Source: a virus. Taken from it: a stretch of DNA of 64,000 nt. Positions within the stretch are counted from its first letter, which is position 1. Each line of letters begins with the position of its first letter. The position numbers and the translations under genes were made by a program. Positions 36,801 to 45,191 of the stretch are shown here, one piece after another. The notes beneath the pieces were generated by a model. The model had not been told where the DNA came from. It did no database searches and saw nothing but the letters and a program-made list of their open reading frames with translations. The stretch lies in the IMG/VR virus record IMGVR_UViG_3300009151_000041, positions 39,144-103,143 of that record; one strand, 5' to 3'.

Positions 36801-37545
36801 TTCGTTGTGTCCATGTTACAATTTCCCATGCACCTGAATGATGTTCTACCAATGCTGTGCATGATTCAACCCAGTCGCCATCATTCATGTAAACAACGCC
36901 GCCAATGTCTTTGATTTCTGCGTGATGGATGTGGCCGCATATCACCCCATCAAATCCACGCTTGCGGCAGTAGTCAGTGAGATTGCGTTCAAATTGAAAT
37001 ATAAAGTCTACAGCCTTTTTAACGCGATGCTTAAGATACAGGCTAATACTCCAGTACCCAAAACCCAGGCGGTGACGTATCCAATTAAACTTAGTATTGA
37101 GAAATAGTATGAAATCATATGCTTTATCTCCTAAAAAACTCAGCCAAGGTGCCAGTCGAGTGATACCGTCAAATAGATCGCCATGGGTCACAAGGTAGTG
37201 CTTTCCATCCGCACCCACATGTTCACATTGATTGCGAACTTCCACATGCCCAAATGTGATACCATCAGGTATCATTGGGCGTAAAAATTCATCGTGATTG
37301 CCGGCCACATACACCACTCGTGTGCCGCGTTTGGCGTGGCCTAAGATCCTGCGAACCACATTGGTGTGGCTTTGTTTCCATCGCAGTCGGTTTTGTTGAA
37401 CCTTCCAGCCGTCAATAATATCGCCAACTAGATAAAGAGATTCGCAGGTGTTGTGCTTGAGAAAGTTGTTAAGACGATCTGCCTGGCACTCTTTGGTACC
37501 AAGGTGAACATCGGAGATAAAGATGCTGCGATATGTTTTCTCCAT
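36751..37545 (-). CDS. plcP: PlcP-like phospholipase C (LpxH-type metallophosphoesterase fold)
   Basis: 264 residues. Metal motifs: SDVHLG (11-16), GDIIDGW (41-47), GNHDEF (82-87), HGDLFDG (121-127), GHIHH (204-208). The segment GFGYWSISLYLKHRVKKAVD and the NDGDWVES block (221-228) match the PlcP group (Sinorhizobium SMc00171 type) rather than true LpxH. That group, annotated as UDP-2,3-diacylglucosamine diphosphatase, removes the head group of phosphatidylcholine or -glycerol to give diacylglycerol under phosphate starvation. A late-type box ends 4 nt before the ATG. No Shine-Dalgarno. Confidence 0.82.
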   Translation of the reverse strand: MEKTYRSIFISDVHLGTKECQADRLNNFLKHNTCESLYLVGDIIDGWKVQQNRLRWKQSHTNVVRRILGHAKRGTRVVYVAGNHDEFLRPMIPDGITFGHVEVRNQCEHVGADGKHYLVTHGDLFDGITRLAPWLSFLGDKAYDFILFLNTKFNWIRHRLGFGYWSISLYLKHRVKKAVDFIFQFERNLTDYCRKRGFDGVICGHIHHAEIKDIGGVVYMNDGDWVESCTALVEHHSGAWEIVTWTQRNDKEDTDSNRQLAGSN

Positions 37546-37549
37546 AAAG

Positions 37550-37557
37550 TATTTACG
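37550..37557 (-). promoter_or_regulatory. TAAATA late-type element of the plcP-like gene
   Basis: CGTAAATA, 4 nt before ATG 37545; the region between 37545 and 37579 holds only this element. Confidence 0.5.
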
Positions 37558-37578
37558 GAGAAATGCATTACAATTTTG

Positions 37579-37869
37579 TTACATTGCCAGCATGCGAATC
37601 AACGCAATGGAGTCAATAGTCGTGAGCAGAACATAGTTAGCCAGCATCCCAAAACTTCTGCGAGTCCAAGCAGCCCAGGCATAGATAGCGCAACCAGTAA
37701 TCCAAACAGGGTAAAGGGCCAGAAGGGGTGGTGTTGGTACAGTGGAGGCCATTGTAATACTGCAACCAATGCTGATAGCCCAAGCCAATACTTCCATGAC
37801 AAACCTAAAAGGGTGGGTCTTGTAATCACTTTTGATCCAATCAAAGATGCCGGTTAAAATATCATTCAT
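37579..37869 (-). CDS. Small membrane protein, PnuC-like topology
   Basis: 96 residues from ATG 37869, fused to the uvdE stop (ATGA). Three hydrophobic helices; ALYPVWITGCAIYAWAAWTR and SFGMLANYVLLTTIDSIALI resemble small phage proteins related to the PnuC/SWEET half-transporter design. Role unproven. Confidence 0.6.
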   Translation of the reverse strand: MNDILTGIFDWIKSDYKTHPFRFVMEVLAWAISIGCSITMASTVPTPPLLALYPVWITGCAIYAWAAWTRRSFGMLANYVLLTTIDSIALIRMLAM

Positions 37870-38897
37870 CGAGAATACAGCCATTGCTGGTACAATTGAT
37901 CTCGGCTCAAGTTCTTGCCTTTGGCCTCGCATTGAATGTCCCACTGATCTGCAAATGTCAGTGCCCAGTCATTCACAGCACGGTTCCAATAAAAGTCACT
38001 GTGTGCTCGAAGTTTTTGCTTTTTGTAACCTTGTGCCAACAGTGCGCTCAAGTCGGGTTTTACATTGGATACGTGATCGACAAGGCAGTCTTCACGAGAT
38101 ACTGAGTAATGAAGAACAGGACGCACACCGCGCCAAGAGTCAAGCACCCGTTGCGCACGTGAGTCCGTGGGGGTAATGTATTCCCCGGTGTTGATCCAAT
38201 GATGGTGGATATCCAAAGTGAGAGCCACATGATCAGCCACGGCCAAAGTAACATCCAGTCCATTTGAGAGTTCGTCATTTTCTATTGCTATTAAGTTTCT
38301 TGCTTCTGTACTTAGCCTGCTCAAAGTTCGCAAAAACTTAGCAGGGCCGCCTTTGCCCGAGAGATGCACATTGATCTTAAACCCATGATCGTGCCAGTCA
38401 GTGCCGTAACCCATCCACCGGGCCATATCAGCGTGATACTCAAATTCAAGTATGGACCGCTCGACAATTTCATCCGATTCGCTTGCCAGCACACAAAATT
38501 GTCCTGGATGGAAGGAAAGCCGAACACCCAGACGCCGAGCAGTGTCACCAACCGGCGCAAATATGCGTTCGCAATGATCTTGAATTTCACGTCGTTGCCA
38601 CCATGCAATCCAGGAGGGTTCGGTGTAGCCTTGTAACATTTCACTGCCCAGTCGCACCATTCTGCGCTCGGGTTCCATAGCACCCACACGCTCGACCAGT
38701 TTGAGGGCCGCGGCAGCATTATGGTTCATGATGTCCCACTGACGCTGGTCAGCTTCGTCCTTGTGCTCTCGAAGCCAGCGCATGGTAGTTGATCTTCCGT
38801 TTATATCACGGTCCACAGCATTGACTTTCATACCCCCGCATTCCTCAGGGTCATTGAGCCATTTGCAACAAAATCCAAAACGTGAGTGTGTAGTCAT
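37866..38897 (-). CDS. uvdE: UV damage endonuclease, leaderless mRNA
   Basis: 343 residues from ATG 38897. TIM-barrel metal nuclease of the UvdE/UVDE family: LGVRLSFHPGQFCVLASES, NLIAIENDELSN and LTLDIHHHWINTGEY carry the conserved metal-binding His, Glu and Asp. N-terminal RFGFCCKWLNDPEE matches the family start. It nicks DNA 5' of UV photoproducts and other lesions. It is preceded by a perfect promoter with the ATG exactly 6 nt after TATAAT. A DNA-repair enzyme useful in sunlit water. Confidence 0.93.
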   Translation of the reverse strand: MTTHSRFGFCCKWLNDPEECGGMKVNAVDRDINGRSTTMRWLREHKDEADQRQWDIMNHNAAAALKLVERVGAMEPERRMVRLGSEMLQGYTEPSWIAWWQRREIQDHCERIFAPVGDTARRLGVRLSFHPGQFCVLASESDEIVERSILEFEYHADMARWMGYGTDWHDHGFKINVHLSGKGGPAKFLRTLSRLSTEARNLIAIENDELSNGLDVTLAVADHVALTLDIHHHWINTGEYITPTDSRAQRVLDSWRGVRPVLHYSVSREDCLVDHVSNVKPDLSALLAQGYKKQKLRAHSDFYWNRAVNDWALTFADQWDIQCEAKGKNLSRDQLYQQWLYSR

Positions 38898-38903
38898 AAG
38901 TAT

Positions 38904-38932
38904 ATTATACAAGATTTCTGATATTTTGTCAA
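38904..38932 (-). promoter_or_regulatory. Consensus sigma70 promoter of uvdE, leaderless type
   Basis: TTGACA at 38927-38932, 17-nt spacer, TATAAT at 38904-38909, 6 nt to the ATG. Confidence 0.9.
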
Positions 38933-38951
38933 ATCTTTTGAAAGGATAAAC

Positions 38952-39386
38952 ATGAGAGTTTTTACACAAAAATACCAACTTAACCCACTTGAAGAGCATC
39001 CTTGGACTAAACCCGCACCAGGGGTGTTTCCTGCATATGATGCTTGGGTTGCTGAATTTGATGCCATTTTCCCAAATGCCGTTCTTAAAGACATGCATCA
39101 ATTGGACTACAGAGTAGCATTCGAAACTCCCGAGCATGAAGAATTTTTCATAGTGGGCTATTATTGGGGAGACGAATCTACAATTCCAGCAGCAACTCAT
39201 TGGATCAATCATAATAAGGTGTTAGGCGTTGAACAACTGCGATGGTTGATAACATGCAGTGACGACGAGCATCCTGCTATAGGTCCAGCTTCAAACTTAA
39301 AAATTGATGATTTACTAACTGCCAAACAAGGTGTTAAAAAAGGATACTTTCTTTGGGAAACATATGATGTCATGAGAACTGATTGA
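38952..39386 (+). CDS. Tandem paralogue A, MRVFTQ family
   Basis: 144 residues; AAAGGA before the ATG. Shares with paralogue B the start MRVFTQ, DAWV..F, DMHQLDYRV, FFIVGYYWGDEST, DDEHPAIGPASNLKIDD and QGVKKG. Likely a globular enzyme-like domain with many conserved acidic and aromatic residues. Function unknown. Confidence 0.68.
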   Translation: MRVFTQKYQLNPLEEHPWTKPAPGVFPAYDAWVAEFDAIFPNAVLKDMHQLDYRVAFETPEHEEFFIVGYYWGDESTIPAATHWINHNKVLGVEQLRWLITCSDDEHPAIGPASNLKIDDLLTAKQGVKKGYFLWETYDVMRTD

Positions 39387-39408
39387 AGTTTCAATTATCC
39401 AATCAAGA

Positions 39409-39840
39409 ATGAGAGTTTTTACACAAAGATTTCATGCATCTATAGAATTACTTTCTTGGGAAAAGCCAAAACTAGGACAATTTCCAGAATTTGATGCCTG
39501 GGTAAAAAAATTCAATGATGCTTATCCGAATGTCATGAGTCTTGACATGCATGAATTAGATTACAAAGTATGGTGCACCACTCCAGACAATGATGCATTT
39601 TTCATTGTTGGATATTACTGGGGTGATGATTCGACCCTTGCCGCAGCAATTGATTGGGCCGGAACTAATAAAGTCACGGATCTACCAATAAGAAGATGGG
39701 TAGTAACTTGTGATGACAACGAGCATCCTGCCATTGGCTCTGCCGCTAATATGCAAATTGATGATTTTTTAACTTCTGTTCAGGGTGTCAAACAAGGATG
39801 TTGGCTTTGGGGTGATCAAGAAAGTTTTATCCCTTATTAA
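39409..39840 (+). CDS. Tandem paralogue B, MRVFTQ family
   Basis: 143 residues, 22 nt after paralogue A, with only a weak ribosome site. Collinear with A along its whole length (FFIVGYYWGDDST, DNEHPAIGSAANMQIDDFLT, QGVKQG). Roughly half the positions agree by eye. A clear tandem duplication followed by divergence. Confidence 0.68.
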   Translation: MRVFTQRFHASIELLSWEKPKLGQFPEFDAWVKKFNDAYPNVMSLDMHELDYKVWCTTPDNDAFFIVGYYWGDDSTLAAAIDWAGTNKVTDLPIRRWVVTCDDNEHPAIGSAANMQIDDFLTSVQGVKQGCWLWGDQESFIPY

Positions 39841-39848
39841 CCTTAAGA

Positions 39849-40763
39849 TTAAGTAGTTCTAACCAAATCTAACGTAACACAATGAAAGCCGCCTCCTAGA
39901 GTGCGGCTTTGTCTTAACCGCAAAGGAATTACTTCAAATTGATAACTCTTTAGAGTTTTGATCAATTCAGTTTGGGCGGCGTCACAAATCACTGTGTGTG
40001 GATCTACTACCAACATGTTCATGGCAATCCATTTTGATGCATATGGATACTGATAAAAATCCTGTGCCACAACATCATGCACCCAAATTTTATGCCATCC
40101 ATCAAACACTTGAGGTACAGTATCAACCCCAACTCTATGTCCGTTTAGTATGACCAAACCTTCGCGTAGCGGCACAATGGTTGAATCAATATGTACACCA
40201 GCATAAAAATTGCACAGTTCTATTGTGACATCCGGAAATTGCTCACACAACCAATCATACGCTTTTCGATTGCCCGAAGATGATTCCAAATACAGCATCT
40301 TGTCGCCCAGTCTGCACACATTGGCAGCATCCAGTGTCATACCTTCGTTTCGTGGCATGAACAGGTAATGGTCAGCAGAATCCACAATGTGATGATAGCA
40401 CTGCAATTCCATGTCTCTACAAGGATACATCATGGCAGGATCAACTATAGTAGATCCATACACAAGAAACCTGTCGCGTGGACAATAGTTATACATGCCA
40501 TCGTGTGTTTGGAAGTTCAGTGGATCTGGACGTACTACTTCTACACCTAGACTTGTCAGTGTGGTTGCTAATGCGTCCAAATCTTCATTAGCTTCATCAA
40601 TAATGCGCTGTGGTACAGGTCCGCGTGGAACCGGTGTTTCTGTCCATGTAGTCTTTTCACTTTCTCGAGAAAACACAGGATCATTCACAGGCCAGTTTGC
40701 ATCAGTGGCACTACCTACCACAATTTTTCTTAGTGGGCTCCACTCATCAACTGTGGATATCAT
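39849..40763 (-). CDS. Amidinotransferase-superfamily protein (glycine/inosamine amidinotransferase-like)
   Basis: 304 residues. Catalytic elements of the guanidino-modifying superfamily: YCPRDRF and TLDAANVCRLG (Asp), GVHIDSTIVPLR (His) and LGGGFHCVTLD (C295 nucleophile). The HID and GG-x-HC patterns point to arginine:x amidinotransferases rather than deiminases. It would transfer an amidino group from arginine to an amine acceptor. Its start overlaps the 2OG-oxygenase-like stop. Bacterial relatives make antibiotics, osmolytes or modified sugars. Confidence 0.82.
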   Translation of the reverse strand: MISTVDEWSPLRKIVVGSATDANWPVNDPVFSRESEKTTWTETPVPRGPVPQRIIDEANEDLDALATTLTSLGVEVVRPDPLNFQTHDGMYNYCPRDRFLVYGSTIVDPAMMYPCRDMELQCYHHIVDSADHYLFMPRNEGMTLDAANVCRLGDKMLYLESSSGNRKAYDWLCEQFPDVTIELCNFYAGVHIDSTIVPLREGLVILNGHRVGVDTVPQVFDGWHKIWVHDVVAQDFYQYPYASKWIAMNMLVVDPHTVICDAAQTELIKTLKSYQFEVIPLRLRQSRTLGGGFHCVTLDLVRTT

Positions 40764-41278
40764 ACGTGTCCAGTAATTTGTAAAGAATATCGGTCTTCAA
40801 GTCCGATGTTGGCTGCCATGTGTGGCAGATCATATACCCATTCAACTGTGTCGCCTGCCTTCCATGCAACATAGGGCCTACCATCTACTTCAAGATAGTG
40901 TCCTGGTTTCCAATCTTCCAACAACAGCAGAGCTCGACAAATTGAAGTTTCTTTTCCTTGAAGACCAAATACTTCTACGTAGCGTTTATATAGATCCTGA
41001 TGCACCGGCATCACAGTGTCTGTGCTCATGCGATAAAATGCCAGGCCAATGTCTTGCCATCCGCGAGCTTGATACATTTCAATGAACTTGTTGGTCCAAG
41101 TAGGCAAGCGATGACGCATGTCACAAAGATCGCCACAAATTTTACTTGTGTAACCTTGACTGGTCCATAACGCTACATTGGCTGGATCATTAAATGGTTC
41201 CTGGATGTAGTCCAGTTGTTTGAACTCGTCGTCCCAGAACTTTTTGATATTGTATTCACGCACTGCGGGTATTGCCAT
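40760..41278 (-). CDS. 2OG-Fe(II) oxygenase-like protein
   Basis: 172 residues from ATG 41278, overlapping the dehydrogenase by 23 nt. H93-x-D95 (PVHQDLYKRY), H153 (DLPHMAANIG) and R163 (EDRYSLQITG) reproduce the facial triad and 2OG-binding Arg of the double-stranded beta-helix. The downstream part AWKAGDTVEWVYDLPHMAAN resembles aspartyl/asparaginyl hydroxylases. Its substrate may be made by the flanking enzymes. Confidence 0.7.
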   Translation of the reverse strand: MAIPAVREYNIKKFWDDEFKQLDYIQEPFNDPANVALWTSQGYTSKICGDLCDMRHRLPTWTNKFIEMYQARGWQDIGLAFYRMSTDTVMPVHQDLYKRYVEVFGLQGKETSICRALLLLEDWKPGHYLEVDGRPYVAWKAGDTVEWVYDLPHMAANIGLEDRYSLQITGHV

Positions 41279-42500
41279 AGTGTATGACCTCAACATCCTT
41301 GGTAGATTCAAGTTTACGCCATGGGTCAACAATCACACTACTGCGTAAAATGTCACAGTATGGTTTGGTATCTGCTTGATCACCGGTATACTCATAAGTG
41401 ATTTTACGATTGTGCGCCCACAGAAATACTGCGGGATAATCTACACCATCAACTACGTCAGTTGGATCATCGGCCAACGGGTCAACATATTTTAATGCAG
41501 TATGACCATGTTTGGTCACATAGTGTCCTACCAGAGTTGAGTAGCTGCCAATACAGTATTCCACATCGGGCTTGTAGGCCTTGCCATGGATCACAATGGG
41601 CAAATTGCCATTGTCTTCACTGACTTTGATCAGGTACCTGGCAAGATTTTCTGCTTGAATTTCTCTAGCATGCATTACAGTATCAAATAAGTCATAACCA
41701 ATGTTATACTCTTGAGCCAACCAACGCAGAGCAATGTTGTCGCGTGGGTGGCAAGCACCTGCATCGCCCATACCAGCAGTCATGTACTTGGGTCCCATGA
41801 TGCGCATGGTTGATCTGGCCAAGGCATTTGTGACCACATCCACATTGATGTTTCCAATCCGTAATGCAAAGTCCTGAATCATGTTCACCAAACCAACTTT
41901 TGCAGAGATAAATGTATTGTAGAAGATTTTGATTGCTTCGCATTCGTCCCATGTGCCTACTTCATAGCGTGGATCATTTTGCATGATAGTCTTGTACAAA
42001 TCAATCAGTTCACCAGCAACACCTGTGAGTGATCCATCCTCTGTGCCAATGATAACCATTTCGGGATTGGCCATGTCCCACTTTACTGAGCCCATGGCAA
42101 TCAAGTAAGGATTGTAGCAAAACTGATGCTTGGTGTCAATCAACGGTACAAATTTATTGCGAGTGGTGCCAGGCAACACTGTGGATATTAACACAATTTT
42201 TTTGCTGTCATTTGCATATCGGTTTACATTTTTGATAGCATCAATCACAGCATCATGCCCAAAATCTCGTGGTTCCATGTGACTGGATGGTACAGATCCA
42301 TCATATCCTTCTGCATGTGGAGTTGGCACTGCAATAAAGATCCATTCACTTTCATTCACAAGCTCTTCAATTCCACATACTTTTACTGAGTCACTTGTTC
42401 GAGGGTAAATATCATATCCCCAGACTTGATGTTTCTCTGCCATTACTTCGGCGCAATCCAAACCAAGTTTACCAATTCCTATAAAACCAATTTTTGCCAT
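41256..42500 (-). CDS. UDP-glucose/GDP-mannose dehydrogenase-family protein
   Basis: 414 residues from ATG 42500 (AAAGGA upstream). GFIGIGKLGLDCAE is the NAD Rossmann loop; the catalytic Cys lies in GDAGACHPRDN; FNP-like YNPYLIAMGSV and the C-terminal domain fit the family. It would oxidise a nucleotide sugar to its uronate. Probably provides a modified sugar for a phage or host surface glycan. Own promoter at 42519-42548. Confidence 0.85.
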   Translation of the reverse strand: MAKIGFIGIGKLGLDCAEVMAEKHQVWGYDIYPRTSDSVKVCGIEELVNESEWIFIAVPTPHAEGYDGSVPSSHMEPRDFGHDAVIDAIKNVNRYANDSKKIVLISTVLPGTTRNKFVPLIDTKHQFCYNPYLIAMGSVKWDMANPEMVIIGTEDGSLTGVAGELIDLYKTIMQNDPRYEVGTWDECEAIKIFYNTFISAKVGLVNMIQDFALRIGNINVDVVTNALARSTMRIMGPKYMTAGMGDAGACHPRDNIALRWLAQEYNIGYDLFDTVMHAREIQAENLARYLIKVSEDNGNLPIVIHGKAYKPDVEYCIGSYSTLVGHYVTKHGHTALKYVDPLADDPTDVVDGVDYPAVFLWAHNRKITYEYTGDQADTKPYCDILRSSVIVDPWRKLESTKDVEVIHYGNTRSA

Positions 42501-43677
42501 GAGCGTTCCTTTAGATAGATTATACAATTTTTTGCAAGACATTTGCAATCAGGATATTTTAATTTATCGCTTTTTGCCACACGGGTCAAGAAAAATAGAA
42601 GACTGTCTGCCATTGGCAGAACCAAACTACAAGTACTTAGAAGAAAACCCAAAAGTGCAAATGATCTGCCATGATCAGGAAACACTAGATTACAAATCTT
42701 ATGAGGTACCATTGGAGTTGCACTCTAAAATTAACAATATTCCATATCCTGTGTTCAATAAAGTTTCTAAACATGGCGCTATGAACTACTATGACCAGAT
42801 TTTATTACTGCATTCGGAAATGCGTAGTAAAGACCTTGAATGGTTTGAAAACAACGGCTCAACAGGAGTCTATTGGTGGAGTCATGCAATCATAGCTAGA
42901 GATTGGTATAGATATGCTGAAATTGACCCACTACTCTATAAAGAAAAAAATCCAAAAGTTGATTTTTTAATTTACAATCGTGCCTGGTCTGGATTAAGAG
43001 AATATCGTTTAAAATTTACAGAGTTAGTCTTGAATCAAAGTTTACAAAGTTTTTGTCAGTTGAACTTCAACCCTTATGACAACAATGCCCACTACAAAGA
43101 GCATAAGTTTGTTAACTCTGCCTTTGCCCTCACGAGAGATGATCTTTGTGAATATTTTGATCCAACCACAGTTGACGCTGCTGCCAGCGCAGACTATTCA
43201 AATTTAGACTACCAAAACTGTGCTATTGAAGTTGTTTTAGAAACTGTATTTGATGATACCAAGTGGCATCTAACAGAAAAAACATTGCGCCCATTGGCGT
43301 GTGGCGTTCCTTTTATTTTGGCCAGCACTCCTGGAAGTTTACAGTATTTGCAAAGCTATGGTTTTAAAACATTTCATAATTACTTTGACGAAAGCTATGA
43401 TTTAATTCACGATCCTGTGCAACGACTTGAGTGCATTGTGCATCTAATGAAACAACTGTCTTCTTTGCCACAAAATCAAAAACAGCAGTTGTATTCTAAT
43501 CTACAGTCCATATGTGATTTTAACAGACAGAGATTTTTTAGCAAAAGTTTTTACACACAAGTGGTTGAAGAATTTGTCACTAACTTTAGCCAGGCATTCC
43601 AATTAATCATACAAACCGATTCACATCAATACTTTGATCGGTTTAAACGACTGCAAACATTCTTCAATACCGTGTGA
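42499..43677 (+). CDS. Possible glycosyltransferase-like phage protein
   Basis: 392 residues, divergent from the dehydrogenase with start codons overlapping. The segment WHLTEKTLRPLACGVPFILA then STPGSLQYLQSYGFKTFH looks like the nucleotide-sugar-binding end of retaining or fucosyl-type transferases (E-K...P...PF.L pattern). This protein type recurs in aquatic phages. Enzyme assignment is tentative. ATG 42499 has no Shine-Dalgarno. Confidence 0.6.
   Translation: MSVPLDRLYNFLQDICNQDILIYRFLPHGSRKIEDCLPLAEPNYKYLEENPKVQMICHDQETLDYKSYEVPLELHSKINNIPYPVFNKVSKHGAMNYYDQILLLHSEMRSKDLEWFENNGSTGVYWWSHAIIARDWYRYAEIDPLLYKEKNPKVDFLIYNRAWSGLREYRLKFTELVLNQSLQSFCQLNFNPYDNNAHYKEHKFVNSAFALTRDDLCEYFDPTTVDAAASADYSNLDYQNCAIEVVLETVFDDTKWHLTEKTLRPLACGVPFILASTPGSLQYLQSYGFKTFHNYFDESYDLIHDPVQRLECIVHLMKQLSSLPQNQKQQLYSNLQSICDFNRQRFFSKSFYTQVVEEFVTNFSQAFQLIIQTDSHQYFDRFKRLQTFFNTV
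42519..42548 (-). promoter_or_regulatory. Promoter of the sugar dehydrogenase
   Basis: TTGCAA at 42543-42548, 18-nt spacer, TATAAT at 42519-42524. Confidence 0.6.
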
Positions 43678-44017
43678 TCACTGGCGTCCACTCATTGCCT
43701 GGAGGATTTGTTACATATTCATCTATGCGGCTAACCAGGTGTTGATAAAACGTATCCATTTCACCATTCCAGCATCCTATCAACGAGTGTGCTGCACTGC
43801 GACAAAATTCCCAATTTTGTTGTTTATATTGTTCTATCAGTTGTTGATGTATGTGTTTGTTATTTTCTAGTTGAGGAAATTCTGTCAATGGTATAGTATC
43901 AATCACACAATAAGTTTTTACCAGTTGTTCGGATGGCATTAATTTGAATGTATCTAGTTCTAAAACAGTGTGAGTATCGACTACTTGGTTAACAGCATCG
44001 CCAAATATTATGTTCAT
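43664..44017 (-). CDS. Conserved T4-like phage protein (MNIIFGD)
   Basis: 117 residues; AAAGGAA before ATG 44017. FGDAVNQVVDTHTVLELDTF and YKQQNWEFCRSAAHSLIGCW followed by NGEMDTFYQHLVSRI are recognisable from cyanophage-type hypotheticals. Convergent with the glycosyltransferase-like gene (14 nt overlap). Confidence 0.66.
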   Translation of the reverse strand: MNIIFGDAVNQVVDTHTVLELDTFKLMPSEQLVKTYCVIDTIPLTEFPQLENNKHIHQQLIEQYKQQNWEFCRSAAHSLIGCWNGEMDTFYQHLVSRIDEYVTNPPGNEWTPVITRY

Positions 44018-44028
44018 GGTCAATTCCT

Positions 44029-44036
44029 TTTAAATA
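44029..44036 (+). promoter_or_regulatory. TAAATA late-type element
   Basis: TTTAAATA followed by exactly 6 nt and ATG 44043, without Shine-Dalgarno; leaderless late message likely. Confidence 0.5.
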
Positions 44037-44042
44037 TGTATC

Positions 44043-44834
44043 ATGCAATTAGCTTTTGATTTAATTTCTGATTTACATATTGATACATGGGATGGAGAGT
44101 TTGATTGGACTGGACAACCTACCAGTCCACACTGTGTGGTGATTGGTGACATATGCGAAAATAGACCGCTGCTGTTTAAAACGCTTGCTCACCTGGGAAA
44201 CTGTTATCAAGCTGTTTTTTATGTTGATGGTAATGACGAACATGCAAATTACATTGGCCAGCTGGGATCTAGTTATCAAGATCTAGCACACAAAATTGGC
44301 CAAATACCCAATGTGGTATACTTACAAGATAATGTGGTAGTGATTGATGGTGTGGCTATTTTGGGCACAAATGGATGGTGGGGGTTTGATTTTGATAACA
44401 CGATTAGTCCCGAAGAAGTTAGAGATTGGTGGTGTGAAAAGTATTCTTTTACACATGACAATTACAATGCCATACGAAAAGCCAGCACCACTGATGCCAA
44501 CTATATGATAGCCAGTGTAAAACGCCTACAAACACATAGAGATGTAAAGAAAATAGTCATGATCACACATACTGTGCCCGGGCCCGAGCTGATTTCTCAC
44601 GATATCGATTTGGCCAACAAACTTAAATTCAATGTTATGGGCAACAGACACATGCTAAATGCACTTGATGTAGATACCGAACACAAGATTGATACCTGGT
44701 GTTTTGGACACTATCATGGCAAAGTTGATCAGTATCGAGATGGCGTTCGATATGTTAACAACTGCCGTGGACGAGGCCAAACACCATGGTCACAATACGT
44801 GTATCATCCATTACGTGTGGTTGTTGATTATTGA
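44043..44834 (+). CDS. Calcineurin-type metallophosphoesterase
   Basis: 263 residues: DLISDLHIDTW, VIGDICENR, DGNDEHAN, ITHTVPGPE and GHYHGKVDQ carry the metal ligands (the GNHE motif appears as GNDE). It is distant from the phosphoesterases at 18025 and 36751. Cytoplasmic; substrate unknown. 7-nt convergent overlap with clpS. Confidence 0.83.
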   Translation: MQLAFDLISDLHIDTWDGEFDWTGQPTSPHCVVIGDICENRPLLFKTLAHLGNCYQAVFYVDGNDEHANYIGQLGSSYQDLAHKIGQIPNVVYLQDNVVVIDGVAILGTNGWWGFDFDNTISPEEVRDWWCEKYSFTHDNYNAIRKASTTDANYMIASVKRLQTHRDVKKIVMITHTVPGPELISHDIDLANKLKFNVMGNRHMLNALDVDTEHKIDTWCFGHYHGKVDQYRDGVRYVNNCRGRGQTPWSQYVYHPLRVVVDY

Positions 44835-45139
44835 ACTGTTTCAGGTTCCAGTTTGATCTGTAGCGGATAGTTTTGTGATCTAGCGCTCACAGTAACTTCA
44901 ACACCTTTTTGTTCGGCAATTTCATAAGGCAGCACTGCCACACAAGCAGAGCCTTCTTCGTGAATGTCAATGGTGATTTGTTCTGCGGTTTCGTGGGTGT
45001 ATTCAAAATATTCAATCAAACTTTCAACCACAAACTCCATAGAAGTTGTGTTGTCGTTCAAATAAACCACGCGAAACATAGGTGGCTCTTTTACGGCCTC
45101 TGATGGTTTGATTCGTGTGCGAGTATCGCTCTGTGCCAT
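44828..45139 (-). CDS. clpS: ClpS-like N-degron adaptor
   Basis: 103 residues. After a polar N-terminal extension, FRVVYLNDNTTSMEFVVESL carries the Asn-Asp and Met of the N-end residue pocket and DIHEEGSACVAVLPYEIAE the conserved His and core. Adaptors of this family deliver N-degron proteins to ClpA/ClpC. No ClpA is in the window; ClpX and two ClpPs are. A late-type element and a 5' hairpin precede it. Confidence 0.88.
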   Translation of the reverse strand: MAQSDTRTRIKPSEAVKEPPMFRVVYLNDNTTSMEFVVESLIEYFEYTHETAEQITIDIHEEGSACVAVLPYEIAEQKGVEVTVSARSQNYPLQIKLEPETVQ

Positions 45140-45166
45140 TTCTATTCCTTGCTTTGCTATACAATC

Positions 45167-45190
45167 AGTGGCAGCAGGATTGCTGCCACT
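45167..45190 (-). repeat. Perfect 10-bp hairpin at the 5' end of the clpS message
   Basis: AGTGGCAGCA-4 nt-TGCTGCCACT without a T tract, immediately downstream of a TAAATA box. Likely the first nucleotides of the clpS mRNA, which may stabilise it. Confidence 0.65.
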
Positions 45191-45191
45191 G

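Noticed and set aside
36751-37545. Assignment as LpxH (lipid A synthesis)
   Set aside because: The GFGYWS and NDGDWVES blocks and linkage with a GT4 transferase fit PlcP better than true LpxH; kept only as an alternative.
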